64,000 nucleotides of DNA. Origin: a virus. This document shows positions 36,137 to 44,365 of the stretch, in pieces. The notes under the pieces were generated by a model. It was not told the origin of the DNA, did no database searches, and saw only the letters and a list, made by a program, of their open reading frames with translations. The position numbers and the translations under genes are program-made. The DNA lies in IMG/VR virus record IMGVR_UViG_3300009008_000017, positions 34,086-98,085 of that record. One strand, written 5' to 3'. The first letter of the stretch is position 1; each line of letters begins with the position of its first letter.

Positions 36137-36342
36137 AAGAGCTAGATTTGCACGGTCTCACTCACGATCGAATAAGGGATATCGTCACAAGTTGGGTTCA
36201 CAGCAACCCTCCTCCTTGCAAGATTATCACAGGAAATAGTGCTGCTATGGAGAAGCTGGTTCGAGAAGCTCTTGACAAGCACTATCGCTGTGAGTATGAA
36301 AGCTATCACAATCTAGGAGCACTCATTGTCACAAGAAGATGA
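36133..36342 (+). CDS. Stand-alone Smr domain protein
   Basis: The 69-residue protein is almost exactly one Smr (MutS2 C-terminal) domain: LDLHGLTHD (4-12), KIITGNS (30-36, usually TGxG) and a final GALIVT strand. Smr domains nick or bind DNA or RNA. LDLHG is intact, while the second glycine of TGxG is Ser. It could act in recombination or RNA cleavage. It is coupled to genes on both sides by overlaps. Confidence 0.75.
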   Translation: MKELDLHGLTHDRIRDIVTSWVHSNPPPCKIITGNSAAMEKLVREALDKHYRCEYESYHNLGALIVTRR

Positions 36343-36550
36343 AGAAAAAGTAGTCGAATTACCCGAAGAGTTTGCGGGCCTCGACCTGTACACAAAATCA
36401 GAATATGAAGCTGGAAGAGCGCTAATCATGGGGCTTATCCATTCCCTTCAAATTGAACAATCTAAAGCTCAGCTGTATTTTATGCTCATACCACTAGCGT
36501 TTTCAGTCGGATTACTGCTAGGTTACTACATTTCATTTATTAACCTTTGA
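36326..36550 (+). CDS. Small C-tail-anchored membrane protein
   Basis: The 74-residue protein has a charged N-terminal half and one hydrophobic segment near the C-terminus (YFMLIPLAFSVGLLLGYYI), so its N-terminus probably faces the cytoplasm. The TTG start lies within the end of the Smr gene. No family is recognised. Confidence 0.68.
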   Translation: MSQEDEEKVVELPEEFAGLDLYTKSEYEAGRALIMGLIHSLQIEQSKAQLYFMLIPLAFSVGLLLGYYISFINL

Positions 36551-36563
36551 GAGGATATCACAA

Positions 36564-37001
36564 ATGAAGGTTTATATCGCATCCCCGTTCTTTAACCCCA
36601 AGCAAGTTGAGCAAGTTGAGTTTCTTAAAGAAGCCCTCACTGCAGCAGGTCATGAATACTTTAGCCCAAAGGATTTCTTTGTGCTCAAGCCTAATGCTAC
36701 GCAAGAGGATCGCACACGTATCTTTGATGTGAACTGCGAGAAGATCCAGTGGGCTGACTTTGTCCTGTGCAACACGGAAGCCAAGGATCTTGGCACTATT
36801 TGGGAGGCAGGTTATGCTTACGGCATCGAAAAGCCGGTCGTCTTCTTTGCTGAGGGCTTGCCCGATGGTAAGTTTAACGTGATGCTTAGTGAAGCCGGCA
36901 AGTCAGTCAACACCACGCGTGAGCAGATGCAAGACTACCTTAGTCGTGTTTCCGACGCAGGGGAGCTCATCTTCGAACAATATTCAGGATTTACTCAGTA
37001 G
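36564..37001 (+). CDS. Nucleoside 2-deoxyribosyltransferase-like protein
   Basis: The 145-residue protein fits the NDT family: N-terminal KVYIASPFFNP, then ADFVLCNTEAKDLGTIWEAGYAYG with the catalytic Glu81, and KPVVFF. These enzymes swap or remove bases on deoxynucleosides, supporting salvage or handling of unusual bases. A gagagg site precedes the ATG, and its stop overlaps the GTG of the next gene. Confidence 0.82.
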   Translation: MKVYIASPFFNPKQVEQVEFLKEALTAAGHEYFSPKDFFVLKPNATQEDRTRIFDVNCEKIQWADFVLCNTEAKDLGTIWEAGYAYGIEKPVVFFAEGLPDGKFNVMLSEAGKSVNTTREQMQDYLSRVSDAGELIFEQYSGFTQ

Positions 37002-37135
37002 TGAGAAAGACCCTACTGTTACTCTTTGCTTTTGGTTTAATGGCATCGTGTGTTCATAAGCCTAGGGTTACTATCCAAGGGTGGCGTCTAGTGCTTGATT
37101 GCGACCCCCAGGAACCTGCTTGCGAAGAGTTTTAA
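37001..37135 (+). CDS. 44-residue lipoprotein
   Basis: A GTG at 37001 opens a short frame with a basic start (MRKTLLLLFAFG), a clean lipobox LMASC (Cys17) and a 27-residue mature part with two more Cys. It is too short to be an enzyme. Size and lipidation suit an outer-membrane spanin or a superinfection-exclusion lipoprotein, and two secreted barrel-like proteins follow. Confidence 0.6.
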   Translation: MRKTLLLLFAFGLMASCVHKPRVTIQGWRLVLDCDPQEPACEEF

Positions 37136-37155
37136 GATTTAACAGGAGAAATAAA

Positions 37156-37713
37156 ATGAAATTCTTAAAAAATACAATCACACACCTTGCACTAGCTTTT
37201 ATGATTTTAGCTGGTGCTCCATCAACAGCAATGGCCGATGACCATGCTGTTGATATCACCGGAGACAGCGCGGACTGGAAAAAGCGTTCAGGCCTTCGGT
37301 TTGGGTATAACTACCTTAGTAACGGAGATAAACCCACTAATGGTGAAGAGGCAAAGCTTCGTAGCCCGCATATGTTTGCCATAGGCTATGAGCTTCAACA
37401 GACTATGTCAGGCGGCGACTGGTTAGACATCTTGTTTATCCAGAACGTTACCATTAGCGGCCTAGAGCAGAGTGTCATTGCACCTTCTGCAAATGTTTTG
37501 GTGGGCTTTGAGATTAATGACACGCTTCAGCTAGCTGTAGGTGGCAACCTCTCGGTCTATGACCCATCTCCGGACGGAAACTATATCCACCTTGTAACTG
37601 CTTTGGGCTTTACAGCTGCCGCAGGAAAGCTGAGTGTTCCACTTCATCTTGTGTATGTTCCTGACGTTAACGGGTTCTGGCGGTTTGCGATCACCACCGG
37701 CGTGAACTGGTAG
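37156..37713 (+). CDS. Secreted protein, probable outer-membrane beta-barrel (1)
   Basis: I start at ATG 37156 (aggaga site), giving 185 residues. The N-terminus is a classic signal peptide (KFLKNTITHLALAFMILA, cut after AMA-DD). The rest alternates hydrophobic and polar residues in strand-sized blocks (LRFGYNYLS, MFAIGYEL, LQLAVGGNLSVY, FRFAITTGVNW) and ends in an aromatic residue, as barrel proteins do. Its function in the phage is unknown. Blocking or replacing a surface receptor is one possibility. Confidence 0.7.
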   Translation: MKFLKNTITHLALAFMILAGAPSTAMADDHAVDITGDSADWKKRSGLRFGYNYLSNGDKPTNGEEAKLRSPHMFAIGYELQQTMSGGDWLDILFIQNVTISGLEQSVIAPSANVLVGFEINDTLQLAVGGNLSVYDPSPDGNYIHLVTALGFTAAAGKLSVPLHLVYVPDVNGFWRFAITTGVNW

Positions 37714-37723
37714 GAGAAGAACG

Positions 37724-38251
37724 ATGAGATATCTGTTAATTTTTAGTTTATTGCTACCTGCAGCTGCCCAAGCGGATGAGCAACGGATCGGTTTCGTTGC
37801 TGGCTCTACACACGGCGTAGGCTTAGGATACAGTAGGCAGCATAAGGACGGAACGGGCTGGCAAGTCTCAGCTCTTCCGATTGTTGAGGATGACTTTGAT
37901 GCCACCGTTTTTCTCGGGGGAACCTACTTCAAGACTCTAAACTCCACAAGCTGGGGTCGTGCATACTGGTCATTAGGAATGGCTGCTTTTTACAATCGGA
38001 ATACTGACGAGCAGTTTGAGTGGGTTTGCGACGCTAATGATGAGAACTGTCGCGACGTAAGTCAGGGATCACGCTTGGATGAAGGCCTTATGCTTTCCTT
38101 TGGTCCGGGCGTAGGCTTGGAACGACGCTGGAAGCAGTTCGCTGTGTCTCTAGAGCTTCCCCTTGCAGTCCAGATCGGCTATGTCGAGCACAAGGTCCAG
38201 TTCTTGGGTATGCACCCAATTCCGAACTTCTCTCTAATGTATTTCTGGTAG
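37724..38251 (+). CDS. Secreted protein, probable outer-membrane beta-barrel (2)
   Basis: The 175-residue protein has a signal peptide (MRYLLIFSLLLPAAAQA, cut before DEQ), amphipathic strands (IGFVAGSTHGVGLGYS, TVFLGGTYFKT, LMLSFGPGVGLERRW) and a C-terminal aromatic end (SLMYFW) recognised by the BAM machinery in barrel proteins. Two Cys in a loop could form a disulfide. It is 10 nt behind the first barrel-like gene and shares its layout but little sequence. Confidence 0.7.
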   Translation: MRYLLIFSLLLPAAAQADEQRIGFVAGSTHGVGLGYSRQHKDGTGWQVSALPIVEDDFDATVFLGGTYFKTLNSTSWGRAYWSLGMAAFYNRNTDEQFEWVCDANDENCRDVSQGSRLDEGLMLSFGPGVGLERRWKQFAVSLELPLAVQIGYVEHKVQFLGMHPIPNFSLMYFW

Positions 38252-38265
38252 GAGATTGCAGGTAG

Positions 38266-38592
38266 ATGCGCTTCGAGCTTATCACTGAAGAAAACCTTGA
38301 CGACTATACCGACAACGGTGAGTTTCCTAACTTTGTTCATTATCCCATGAAGAAACTAAGAGAAGATTTCTATGATGTTAAGAAGAAAGATACACTCATC
38401 TTCTGGGGCGCCGAAGGTCACAATATAAAATCGAAGAATGTCACGTTAAAATCCATCGGAAAGTTTGACGGGACGCTAGAAGAAGCATTAGATGTCTTGA
38501 AATCTTCTTTGCCGCCAAGCCAGGTGATGCTTGTTCATACTGAGCACGGTGAGATATACAGAGCAATTGTTCCTCGAAGGAGAATGAGATGA
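38266..38592 (+). CDS. Hypothetical protein
   Basis: I do not recognise this 108-residue alpha/beta protein. It has a KKKDTLIFWGAEGHNIKSK strand region and a basic C-terminus (PRRRMR). It overlaps the epimerase gene by 4 nt, so the two are translated together. Confidence 0.68.
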   Translation: MRFELITEENLDDYTDNGEFPNFVHYPMKKLREDFYDVKKKDTLIFWGAEGHNIKSKNVTLKSIGKFDGTLEEALDVLKSSLPPSQVMLVHTEHGEIYRAIVPRRRMR

Positions 38593-39557
38593 AATTTGTT
38601 ATTACAGGTGAAGCCGGTTTTATCGGGCGCAACCTCCCTCTAGCATTTGAGAAGCACGGTCACACGTTTGTTTCACTACTTAATCATTCAGCTTTTGTTT
38701 GTCTCCCTACAGGTGAGCCCTGTGTGCATCGCAACTCAGAAGATCGCTGGTTCTCTGTCCTGGAAGAGAATGATATCGACCTGGTGATCCACAATGCAGC
38801 CTTGGTAGGCACGGATGTGGTGGCACTAAACCCAAACGAAGCATCCCTAACTAACGTCTCAGGCACACACATCATCTGTCGTGCAGCAGAACGAGCTGGA
38901 GCTGCCGTCTCCTATATGGGCACCACAGTGATCTACAATACTGCGCTTTACCAGCGCATTAAGATCCATGAACGATCTGAGCATCTACCTAAGACGCTTT
39001 ACGGCTCTCAAAAGCTTGCGTCAGAATACATCGTTCAGAGTGCATGCACCCGCTGGAATGTTGTTCGCCCGCTCTTCGCTTACGGCGGCGTGGGTGACAT
39101 GAACTCTCTGATTGCCAAAACCCTCTACGCTTCTCGTGATGGTCGTGATAGCATCAATATGTTCCTGGATCCGATGAAGGTGAAAGATTACATGCACGTT
39201 ACCGACTACTGCGATGCCGTTGCCCTATCCTGCCACCTGCAGATGTGGGGTAGCGACTACAATGTCGCAGCTGAGAACCCTTATAACACTCGTGAGATCG
39301 TGGAGATGATGTCCGAGGTCTCGGGCCGCGACCTAGAAGAGGTGATCAAATGGCACCCGCACACCGACTACCTCGGAAACCATCGCCTTCTTTCCAAGAA
39401 GTTTAGAGATGCCACGGGATGGGAGCCGAAATACACACTCCTCCAAGGCATTCAGGAATCCTGGGAGTCAATCTTGGAAGATAGAAGCGGCTACAATCCC
39501 CTCGTGTACCTGGATGAAGCAGATAAGCGCGGATTAGATCTCACGCAGTTCTACTAG
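38589..39557 (+). CDS. NAD-dependent sugar epimerase/dehydratase (1)
   Basis: The 322-residue protein is an extended short-chain dehydrogenase: NAD-binding GEAGFIG (7-13), HNAALVG, and catalytic Tyr138-x3-Lys142 (YGSQK). It probably acts on a nucleotide sugar, modifying surface glycans or supplying a sugar for DNA modification. It is only distantly like the second epimerase (49823). Confidence 0.83.
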   Translation: MKFVITGEAGFIGRNLPLAFEKHGHTFVSLLNHSAFVCLPTGEPCVHRNSEDRWFSVLEENDIDLVIHNAALVGTDVVALNPNEASLTNVSGTHIICRAAERAGAAVSYMGTTVIYNTALYQRIKIHERSEHLPKTLYGSQKLASEYIVQSACTRWNVVRPLFAYGGVGDMNSLIAKTLYASRDGRDSINMFLDPMKVKDYMHVTDYCDAVALSCHLQMWGSDYNVAAENPYNTREIVEMMSEVSGRDLEEVIKWHPHTDYLGNHRLLSKKFRDATGWEPKYTLLQGIQESWESILEDRSGYNPLVYLDEADKRGLDLTQFY

Positions 39558-39560
39558 GCT

Positions 39561-39589
39561 GTGTAAATCTCTTACTTATAGAATATAAT
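39561..39589 (+). promoter_or_regulatory. GTGTAAAT-type promoter before the DinG-like helicase
   Basis: GTGTAA (39561-39566, followed by ATCT), 17 nt, then TATAAT (39584-39589). The first ten bases match the promoter at 17364 exactly. A caaggag site lies before the TTG start. Confidence 0.62.
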
Positions 39590-39610
39590 AGGGCGCAAGG
39601 AGAACCTCAC

Positions 39611-41236
39611 TTGTCACTTCAAGACGCCTTTCCATTTGACGAACCACGTCAGGCACAGATCGATGCCATCGCTTTCACTATTAATACTTTCTTAAAAAGT
39701 GATAAACGCTTCTGTATCATCGAGGCAGGAACCGGCGTAGGTAAGTCTGCTATCGGTGTCACCATCGGACGAGTTCTTAACTCTAAGTACGAGCAGTTTA
39801 CCGACCAGGATCCTGTCAAAGGTACATACTTTGTCACCACGCAGAAGATCTTGCAAGACCAGTACGTCAAGGATTTCGGTGGCTACGGTAAGAAGATGAA
39901 ATCTATCGCTTCCTCTGCTAACTACCCATGTAGATATCATAAGGGCAATAGCTGCGGTGAGTCAAAGCAACTCCTCAGAACAGCCGAGAGATCTAGTAAG
40001 TTCTTCAAAGTTTGCACGATGAACTGCAACTACAATCAGGCGAAGGACGAGTTTATTAACTCGCCCGAGTCAGTGGTCAACTTTCCCTACCTGCTCACCG
40101 AGGCAACCTACAGCGGCAAGCTTAAACCGCGTCACTTGCTGGTGCTAGACGAGGCACACAATATCGAGTCACAGCTTAGTCGCTTCATCGAGGTGTCAGT
40201 TTCGGAGTGGTTCTCTAAAAAGACACTCAAAGCAGGTTGGACGAAGGCAGAAACTCAGTTTCAAGCACATAAGTGGATCAGCGAAGTTTACTACACCAAA
40301 GTTTGCGACCGACTCAAGCACATCGAAAAGATGATGAGCAAATACGGCGGGCTAAAAGACAAGCTAGATGAGATGATGGGTTTCGCCAAGCAGTTGGACA
40401 TGTTGCGCTCTCATGTTGATCGGCTCCGCATGTTTCTCAAGCACTACGACAAGGAAAACTGGATCGTGGAGTTCGAGAACTACAAAGGTCGAGGCAAACG
40501 CCGCATTACCTTCAAACCTGTGGATGTGTCCAAATTTGGGCAGGATTACCTTTTTAGGCTAGGGACCAAGGTTTTAATGATGTCGGCGACGATCCTTGAC
40601 AGAGAAGCATTCTGTCAATCTCTGGGTATCTCTGCGGGTGATGTGGAGTTTCTTTCTCTGCCTTCACCCTTTCCGACGGAAAATCGACCTATCATCGAAC
40701 TACCGGTGGGGCCAATGAATGCCAAAGAGATCGACAACACCCTGCCCAAGATGGCGAAGGTCGTGGAGGAGTTATTGGAAGCACATCCCGACGAGAAAGG
40801 GATTGTCCACTGCCACACGTTCAAGATTGCCAACTACCTAAAAGACAACATCAATTCCAAGCGCCTGCTCATTCACGAGACATCAAATCGGGAGGAGATG
40901 CTGCAAAAGCACATGCAGTCAAACAAACCAACGGTTCTGCTTAGTCCGTCAATGTCAGAGGGTGTGGATCTACGTGATGACTGCTCACGCTTCCAGATTA
41001 TCTGCAAGATCCCGTATCCCTACTTGGGTGACAAGGTGGTGAAGAAGCGCATGAACAAGTGGCCCGGCTGGTATCCCCTCCAAACCGCGAAATCCATCGT
41101 CCAGGCAGTAGGGCGCAGTATCCGGTCTGTAGACGATCACGCAGTGACTTACATTTTAGATGGCCAGTGGCGTAGCTTTTACGGAAGGAACAAGAAGTTC
41201 TTTCCTGATGATTTTCAAAAATGCATTAAGAGGTGA
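39611..41236 (+). CDS. DinG/XPD-type iron-sulfur DNA helicase
   Basis: The 541-residue protein is a superfamily 2 helicase: Walker A GTGVGKS (40-46), VLDEAHNIE (DEAH), a Q-rich VTTQKILQDQY motif, and a C-terminal block with SMSEGVDL and QAVGRSIRS. Between motifs I and II lie four Cys (107, 115, 135, 139), the iron-sulfur site of XPD/DinG helicases. It would unwind forks, R-loops or D-loops with 5'-3' polarity. The start is TTG. Confidence 0.87.
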   Translation: MSLQDAFPFDEPRQAQIDAIAFTINTFLKSDKRFCIIEAGTGVGKSAIGVTIGRVLNSKYEQFTDQDPVKGTYFVTTQKILQDQYVKDFGGYGKKMKSIASSANYPCRYHKGNSCGESKQLLRTAERSSKFFKVCTMNCNYNQAKDEFINSPESVVNFPYLLTEATYSGKLKPRHLLVLDEAHNIESQLSRFIEVSVSEWFSKKTLKAGWTKAETQFQAHKWISEVYYTKVCDRLKHIEKMMSKYGGLKDKLDEMMGFAKQLDMLRSHVDRLRMFLKHYDKENWIVEFENYKGRGKRRITFKPVDVSKFGQDYLFRLGTKVLMMSATILDREAFCQSLGISAGDVEFLSLPSPFPTENRPIIELPVGPMNAKEIDNTLPKMAKVVEELLEAHPDEKGIVHCHTFKIANYLKDNINSKRLLIHETSNREEMLQKHMQSNKPTVLLSPSMSEGVDLRDDCSRFQIICKIPYPYLGDKVVKKRMNKWPGWYPLQTAKSIVQAVGRSIRSVDDHAVTYILDGQWRSFYGRNKKFFPDDFQKCIKR

Positions 41237-41238
41237 TC

Positions 41239-42000
41239 ATGAGCGAAGACGAAGAAAATAAGCTTGGTAAAGTCATTGAGTTTCCTTATCATAAGCTTAG
41301 GAAAAACTCTGCACCTACCGAAGAAAAATATGTCAATGCGCTTGACCGTTTTGACCCGTCAGAGATGGAAGATGCCACGCTGGTAGCTACTTTGCAATCT
41401 TGCCCGCTCTATGTGATCGGAGACGTGTTTGATCCTCGCTGGTGGGCTCGACGCGTCGCCTGGATGATGAGGCTTGGAATGTCAACTAATCATCCTGTTG
41501 TTGGAGACGTTTTTCCAGAGATCAAGCACTGCACTTTAATCGAATACAGTTTTCCCAAGCTCGATTTATGCTGGTTCGACCAAGATACGATGCTCTCTGC
41601 AATTAAGATTGTGACAGATAAGTCGATCAAGCAGAATGACATCGATGTTGCAGAGAGATCCTTAGATCGAAAAGGCCACAATCCCAAGAAGTATCTACTA
41701 AGTTTCTTTGAGCCTAACCCAAAGATTAACACGTCAGATTGGGAAGTTATTCCTATGGCGGATTTCTCATATACGCTCCACGACATGGCAGATGCCTTAG
41801 GTGAAAACCTTGATATGGCTCGGAGCTTAGATGATTGCGGTTCGTGGATGCTTCTGCTGGACGAGTTTACTACACGTTACCTGTCATATTACAACAGAAA
41901 CGATGCCAACAACACAGCCATGATGCGCTACTTCGCACAGCAGTTAGGCCTAGACAAGATACTGGATAAAGTGGCCAAACAGGGCACTGGATTATTTTAA
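41239..42000 (+). CDS. Hypothetical protein
   Basis: I choose ATG 41239 because the aagagg site (41228-41233) is well spaced for it; 253 residues. It is alpha-helical and rich in Asp and Trp, with no motif I can place. It is coupled to the helicase gene, so a replication or repair partner is possible. Confidence 0.7.
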   Translation: MSEDEENKLGKVIEFPYHKLRKNSAPTEEKYVNALDRFDPSEMEDATLVATLQSCPLYVIGDVFDPRWWARRVAWMMRLGMSTNHPVVGDVFPEIKHCTLIEYSFPKLDLCWFDQDTMLSAIKIVTDKSIKQNDIDVAERSLDRKGHNPKKYLLSFFEPNPKINTSDWEVIPMADFSYTLHDMADALGENLDMARSLDDCGSWMLLLDEFTTRYLSYYNRNDANNTAMMRYFAQQLGLDKILDKVAKQGTGLF

Positions 42001-42002
42001 AG

Positions 42003-42010
42003 CATATTTA
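42003..42010 (+). promoter_or_regulatory. Late-promoter-like element before the ligase-like gene
   Basis: CATATTTA lies 16 nt upstream of the ATG at 42027, with a caggag site between them. Confidence 0.5.
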
Positions 42011-42026
42011 GAAACAGGAGAAAATA

Positions 42027-43160
42027 ATGGGCGGTGCAGCTGGACATATGGCACATCCTTTCGATCTTCCCGCAGTTCGAAATGGAAAAGACCTGATCAA
42101 GTTCTTTGACGACGCGTCAGAATACCTTGCCAATAATGAGTCGAGCGTAAAGATCGACGGCGTCAATGTAAGCTTTAAGCTCGTCGACGGGCCGAACGGC
42201 AAAGAGTTCGCGATGGATCGTGGAAGCTTAAGCCCGCTGGATATCGGTGGCATCACTCGAGCGAAACTTGACCAACGCTTTCCAGAGGGTCACGGTATGA
42301 TCGCGGCAGGAAACGAGATGCTCGATCTGCTTAACACTGCACTCCCGGACATTCAATCAGAGCTTGAAGAGCTCGGAATGTACGACGATCCGACAATGTT
42401 CCTAAACACGGAGTATGTTTCAGGCAAGACCAATGTGACAGATTACGACCAGAAGTTTCTGGCCATTCACGGTCTCAACCAGTTCTACGAGAAGATATCA
42501 CGCATCAAGAGTAAAGCGCGTCGACCAGGCGCTCCACGACCGGAAGGGGTAAAAGCTCCTAGTGCGGAAGTAGCATATGACAAATCCGTCATGAAGCGTC
42601 TTATTGACAAGCTTGGAGCTGCAGCCAAGAAGCAAGGCTTCGAGGTTTACGGTGATGTCCCGGCTGCTCTCAAAGGAGATGCTCAGACTGCTGATTTCTC
42701 CGGCACTCTCTCGTCGCCGTTTGAGGTGGTGAGGTCCGAGGGCGAAGCGGAAACTAAACCCTTGTCCCAATGGCTTCAGGCAGCAAACCACCCGGGAGTT
42801 GAAAAGATAACTTTAGGTAGCGGCAAGAAGGTGAATGCTCTCAGCAAAGAGGTCTATATGTCCATTATCGATGGAGTGCCCGTTGATGAGCTTGTCCCAG
42901 ACTCAGGCCAACAGCAGACTGCCATTGACGCAGCAGTCATCTACCATGCTACTCGAATGCTAGGAAACGATATCCTTGATGTGCTTACCTCACCAATGGG
43001 CGATGTTCGCGCTCACGAAGGTGTGGTTCTCCGAGACGAGCGCTTTGGTTCACGCCCAGTAAAGATCACGGGTGATTTTATCGTAGGTGGCTTGGAATCT
43101 GCGTTCCAGAAGAACGAAAGCCTTCTCAGGAACTACGTTAAAGCTATTCTTAAATCTTAA
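42027..43160 (+). CDS. Nucleotidyltransferase of the RNA/DNA ligase superfamily
   Basis: The 377-residue protein has the covalent nucleotidyltransferase motif I, SVKIDGVNVSF with Lys42-x-Asp44-Gly45, and late motifs HEGVVLRD (330-337) and VKITGDF with Lys346, as in RNA ligases and mRNA capping enzymes. The opening MGGAAGHMAHPFDL is unlike T4 Rnl1/Rnl2. It likely seals RNA or DNA after AMP transfer. The last 14 residues (ESLLRNYVKAILKS) match the LR-helix tag and the end of the convergent gene at 43157. Confidence 0.72.
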   Translation: MGGAAGHMAHPFDLPAVRNGKDLIKFFDDASEYLANNESSVKIDGVNVSFKLVDGPNGKEFAMDRGSLSPLDIGGITRAKLDQRFPEGHGMIAAGNEMLDLLNTALPDIQSELEELGMYDDPTMFLNTEYVSGKTNVTDYDQKFLAIHGLNQFYEKISRIKSKARRPGAPRPEGVKAPSAEVAYDKSVMKRLIDKLGAAAKKQGFEVYGDVPAALKGDAQTADFSGTLSSPFEVVRSEGEAETKPLSQWLQAANHPGVEKITLGSGKKVNALSKEVYMSIIDGVPVDELVPDSGQQQTAIDAAVIYHATRMLGNDILDVLTSPMGDVRAHEGVVLRDERFGSRPVKITGDFIVGGLESAFQKNESLLRNYVKAILKS

Positions 43161-43828
43161 TCGATCGCGGTTCGGATGAACGCGCGCAACAGGCTTTCCT
43201 GTAAAGCTTTCCCAGATAGGATGTCAAAGATCGCCTGCTTTGAAGCATCACTCAGCTGGAAGGGAAGCATGTCTTTAAATGCCTCTTCATTCCCGTCAAC
43301 CAGGTGGCGCCGCATATCGGTGCCGCTTACTGGGACAGTTTCATTGCGATCAAGGGCGACTTTGTCCAGCTTCTCAAGTACGAAATCTTGATCCAAATAC
43401 CTCAGCAACTGTTCTTCGCTGTAGTTGTTTTCGATATCAACTGGGTCCGAGTAGATAGTAAAGTGATCTTCAGAGTTTTGCTCAGAGGAATTCTGTAGAA
43501 GCTCATACGCTTTGCGAATAGGCGCGCCCCCGGTGCCTAGAAGATGAAGCGTGACGTTGCTAGGTAGTATTTTGCCTAGATGATCCTCCCAGACTTTTCG
43601 CATGTCATCTCCGTAGATCGGGTGCACCCCGGGCTTCGGTACTTCGATTTTTCTTGCGCCCTGCTTGACCGTCCGCGTGTCGCTTGGATCTTTAATCTTT
43701 CTAACGCCCCTGCTAGACAGAGAGACGAAGAGCTCCACTTTGTCGTTTTCCTTTGCAGCCTTTTCGACCATAGCATGATGCCCGGCGTGATAAGGCTTAA
43801 AACTACCTGCGACTATTCCGACTTTCAT
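43157..43828 (-). CDS. NMN adenylyltransferase-like / cytidylyltransferase-fold protein
   Basis: This is the only minus-strand gene here (223 residues). The HIGH-superfamily site is GSFKPYHAGHH (8-18, H14-x2-H17), with a C-terminal SGTDMRRHL in place of the ISSTxxR motif. It could make NAD from NMN, or transfer a nucleotide to another phosphate. Its 3' end overlaps the ligase-like gene by 4 nt and both proteins end in the same motif (here ESLLRAFIRTAID). NAD made here could feed a ligase or offset host NAD loss. Confidence 0.78.
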   Translation of the reverse strand: MKVGIVAGSFKPYHAGHHAMVEKAAKENDKVELFVSLSSRGVRKIKDPSDTRTVKQGARKIEVPKPGVHPIYGDDMRKVWEDHLGKILPSNVTLHLLGTGGAPIRKAYELLQNSSEQNSEDHFTIYSDPVDIENNYSEEQLLRYLDQDFVLEKLDKVALDRNETVPVSGTDMRRHLVDGNEEAFKDMLPFQLSDASKQAIFDILSGKALQESLLRAFIRTAID

Positions 43829-43843
43829 AATGAAACTCCAGGC

Positions 43844-43851
43844 ATAAATAT
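43844..43851 (-). promoter_or_regulatory. Late-type element on the minus strand
   Basis: Read on the minus strand the sequence is CAATATTTATG, carrying the ATATTTAT core, about 15 nt before the start at 43828, with GGAG between. Confidence 0.4.
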
Positions 43852-43863
43852 TGAATCGAATTT

Positions 43864-43891
43864 ATTATAACACACGTATGTAGATTTACAC
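43864..43891 (-). promoter_or_regulatory. GTGTAAAT-type promoter of the minus-strand gene
   Basis: On the minus strand GTGTAAATCT is followed after a 16-nt spacer by TATAAT (43869-43864). It matches the plus-strand promoters at 17364 and 39561 over the first ten bases. Confidence 0.58.
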
Positions 43892-43912
43892 GGTCCGGGG
43901 TAGTATTAATAC

Positions 43913-44149
43913 ATGTCTAAAAAGAGAAGATTTAAACCGGGTGACATGGTCCAGGTTTTGTCTGGGGATGATCATGAAAAATACAAGAAAGACGATGTAG
44001 GCTTAGTGCTCCCCGGGAAAATGGCGTGGCCCTTGTCAAGGGCACACTCAAACGGAAAAAGAACCCTTATGTATTCAGTCTTAATATTCGGAACTAAGCA
44101 CTGGATAGATGGAAAAGCACTTCGATTGATTGAGAAGGTAAATGGATAG
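43913..44149 (+). CDS. Small SH3/KOW-like protein (1)
   Basis: The 78-residue basic protein looks like an SH3-type beta barrel: FKPGDMVQVL, a DVGLVL turn, then LMYSVLIFG and HWIDGKALRLI. Such domains bind nucleic acid or protein tails. It overlaps the next gene by 8 nt and resembles 44142 and 48249, which also flank dnaE. Confidence 0.65.
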   Translation: MSKKRRFKPGDMVQVLSGDDHEKYKKDDVGLVLPGKMAWPLSRAHSNGKRTLMYSVLIFGTKHWIDGKALRLIEKVNG

Positions 44150-44333
44150 AGATCTCACTTATCTAAGAGAAGGAGATCTAGTCTGTATTCCCATGCAGGA
44201 ACCGCCCGTCGTAGGATTCGTTGCCAGAACTCCACCCCCAACTGCCACTTTTGTCCGGATCCTTGTTGACGGGAAGCTTGACTGGTGGCACATAACCGAC
44301 TGCGATATTATAAGTTGTGTAAATCCAGAATAG
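44142..44333 (+). CDS. Small SH3-like protein (2)
   Basis: The 63-residue protein follows the pattern REGDLVCIP, GFVART, FVRILVDGKLDWW and closes with a short strand. The start ATG has an agaaggt site inside the preceding gene. It lies upstream of the dnaE promoter. Confidence 0.62.
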   Translation: MDRDLTYLREGDLVCIPMQEPPVVGFVARTPPPTATFVRILVDGKLDWWHITDCDIISCVNPE

Positions 44334-44345
44334 GTGTTTTATAAT
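44317..44345 (+). promoter_or_regulatory. GTGTAAAT-type promoter of dnaE
   Basis: GTGTAA (44317-44322, followed by ATCC), 17 nt, then TATAAT (44340-44345). A CGGAGA ribosome site precedes the GTG at 44366, leaving a leader of about 14 nt. Confidence 0.62.
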
Positions 44346-44365
44346 CTTAGCACCGGAGATAAAAA

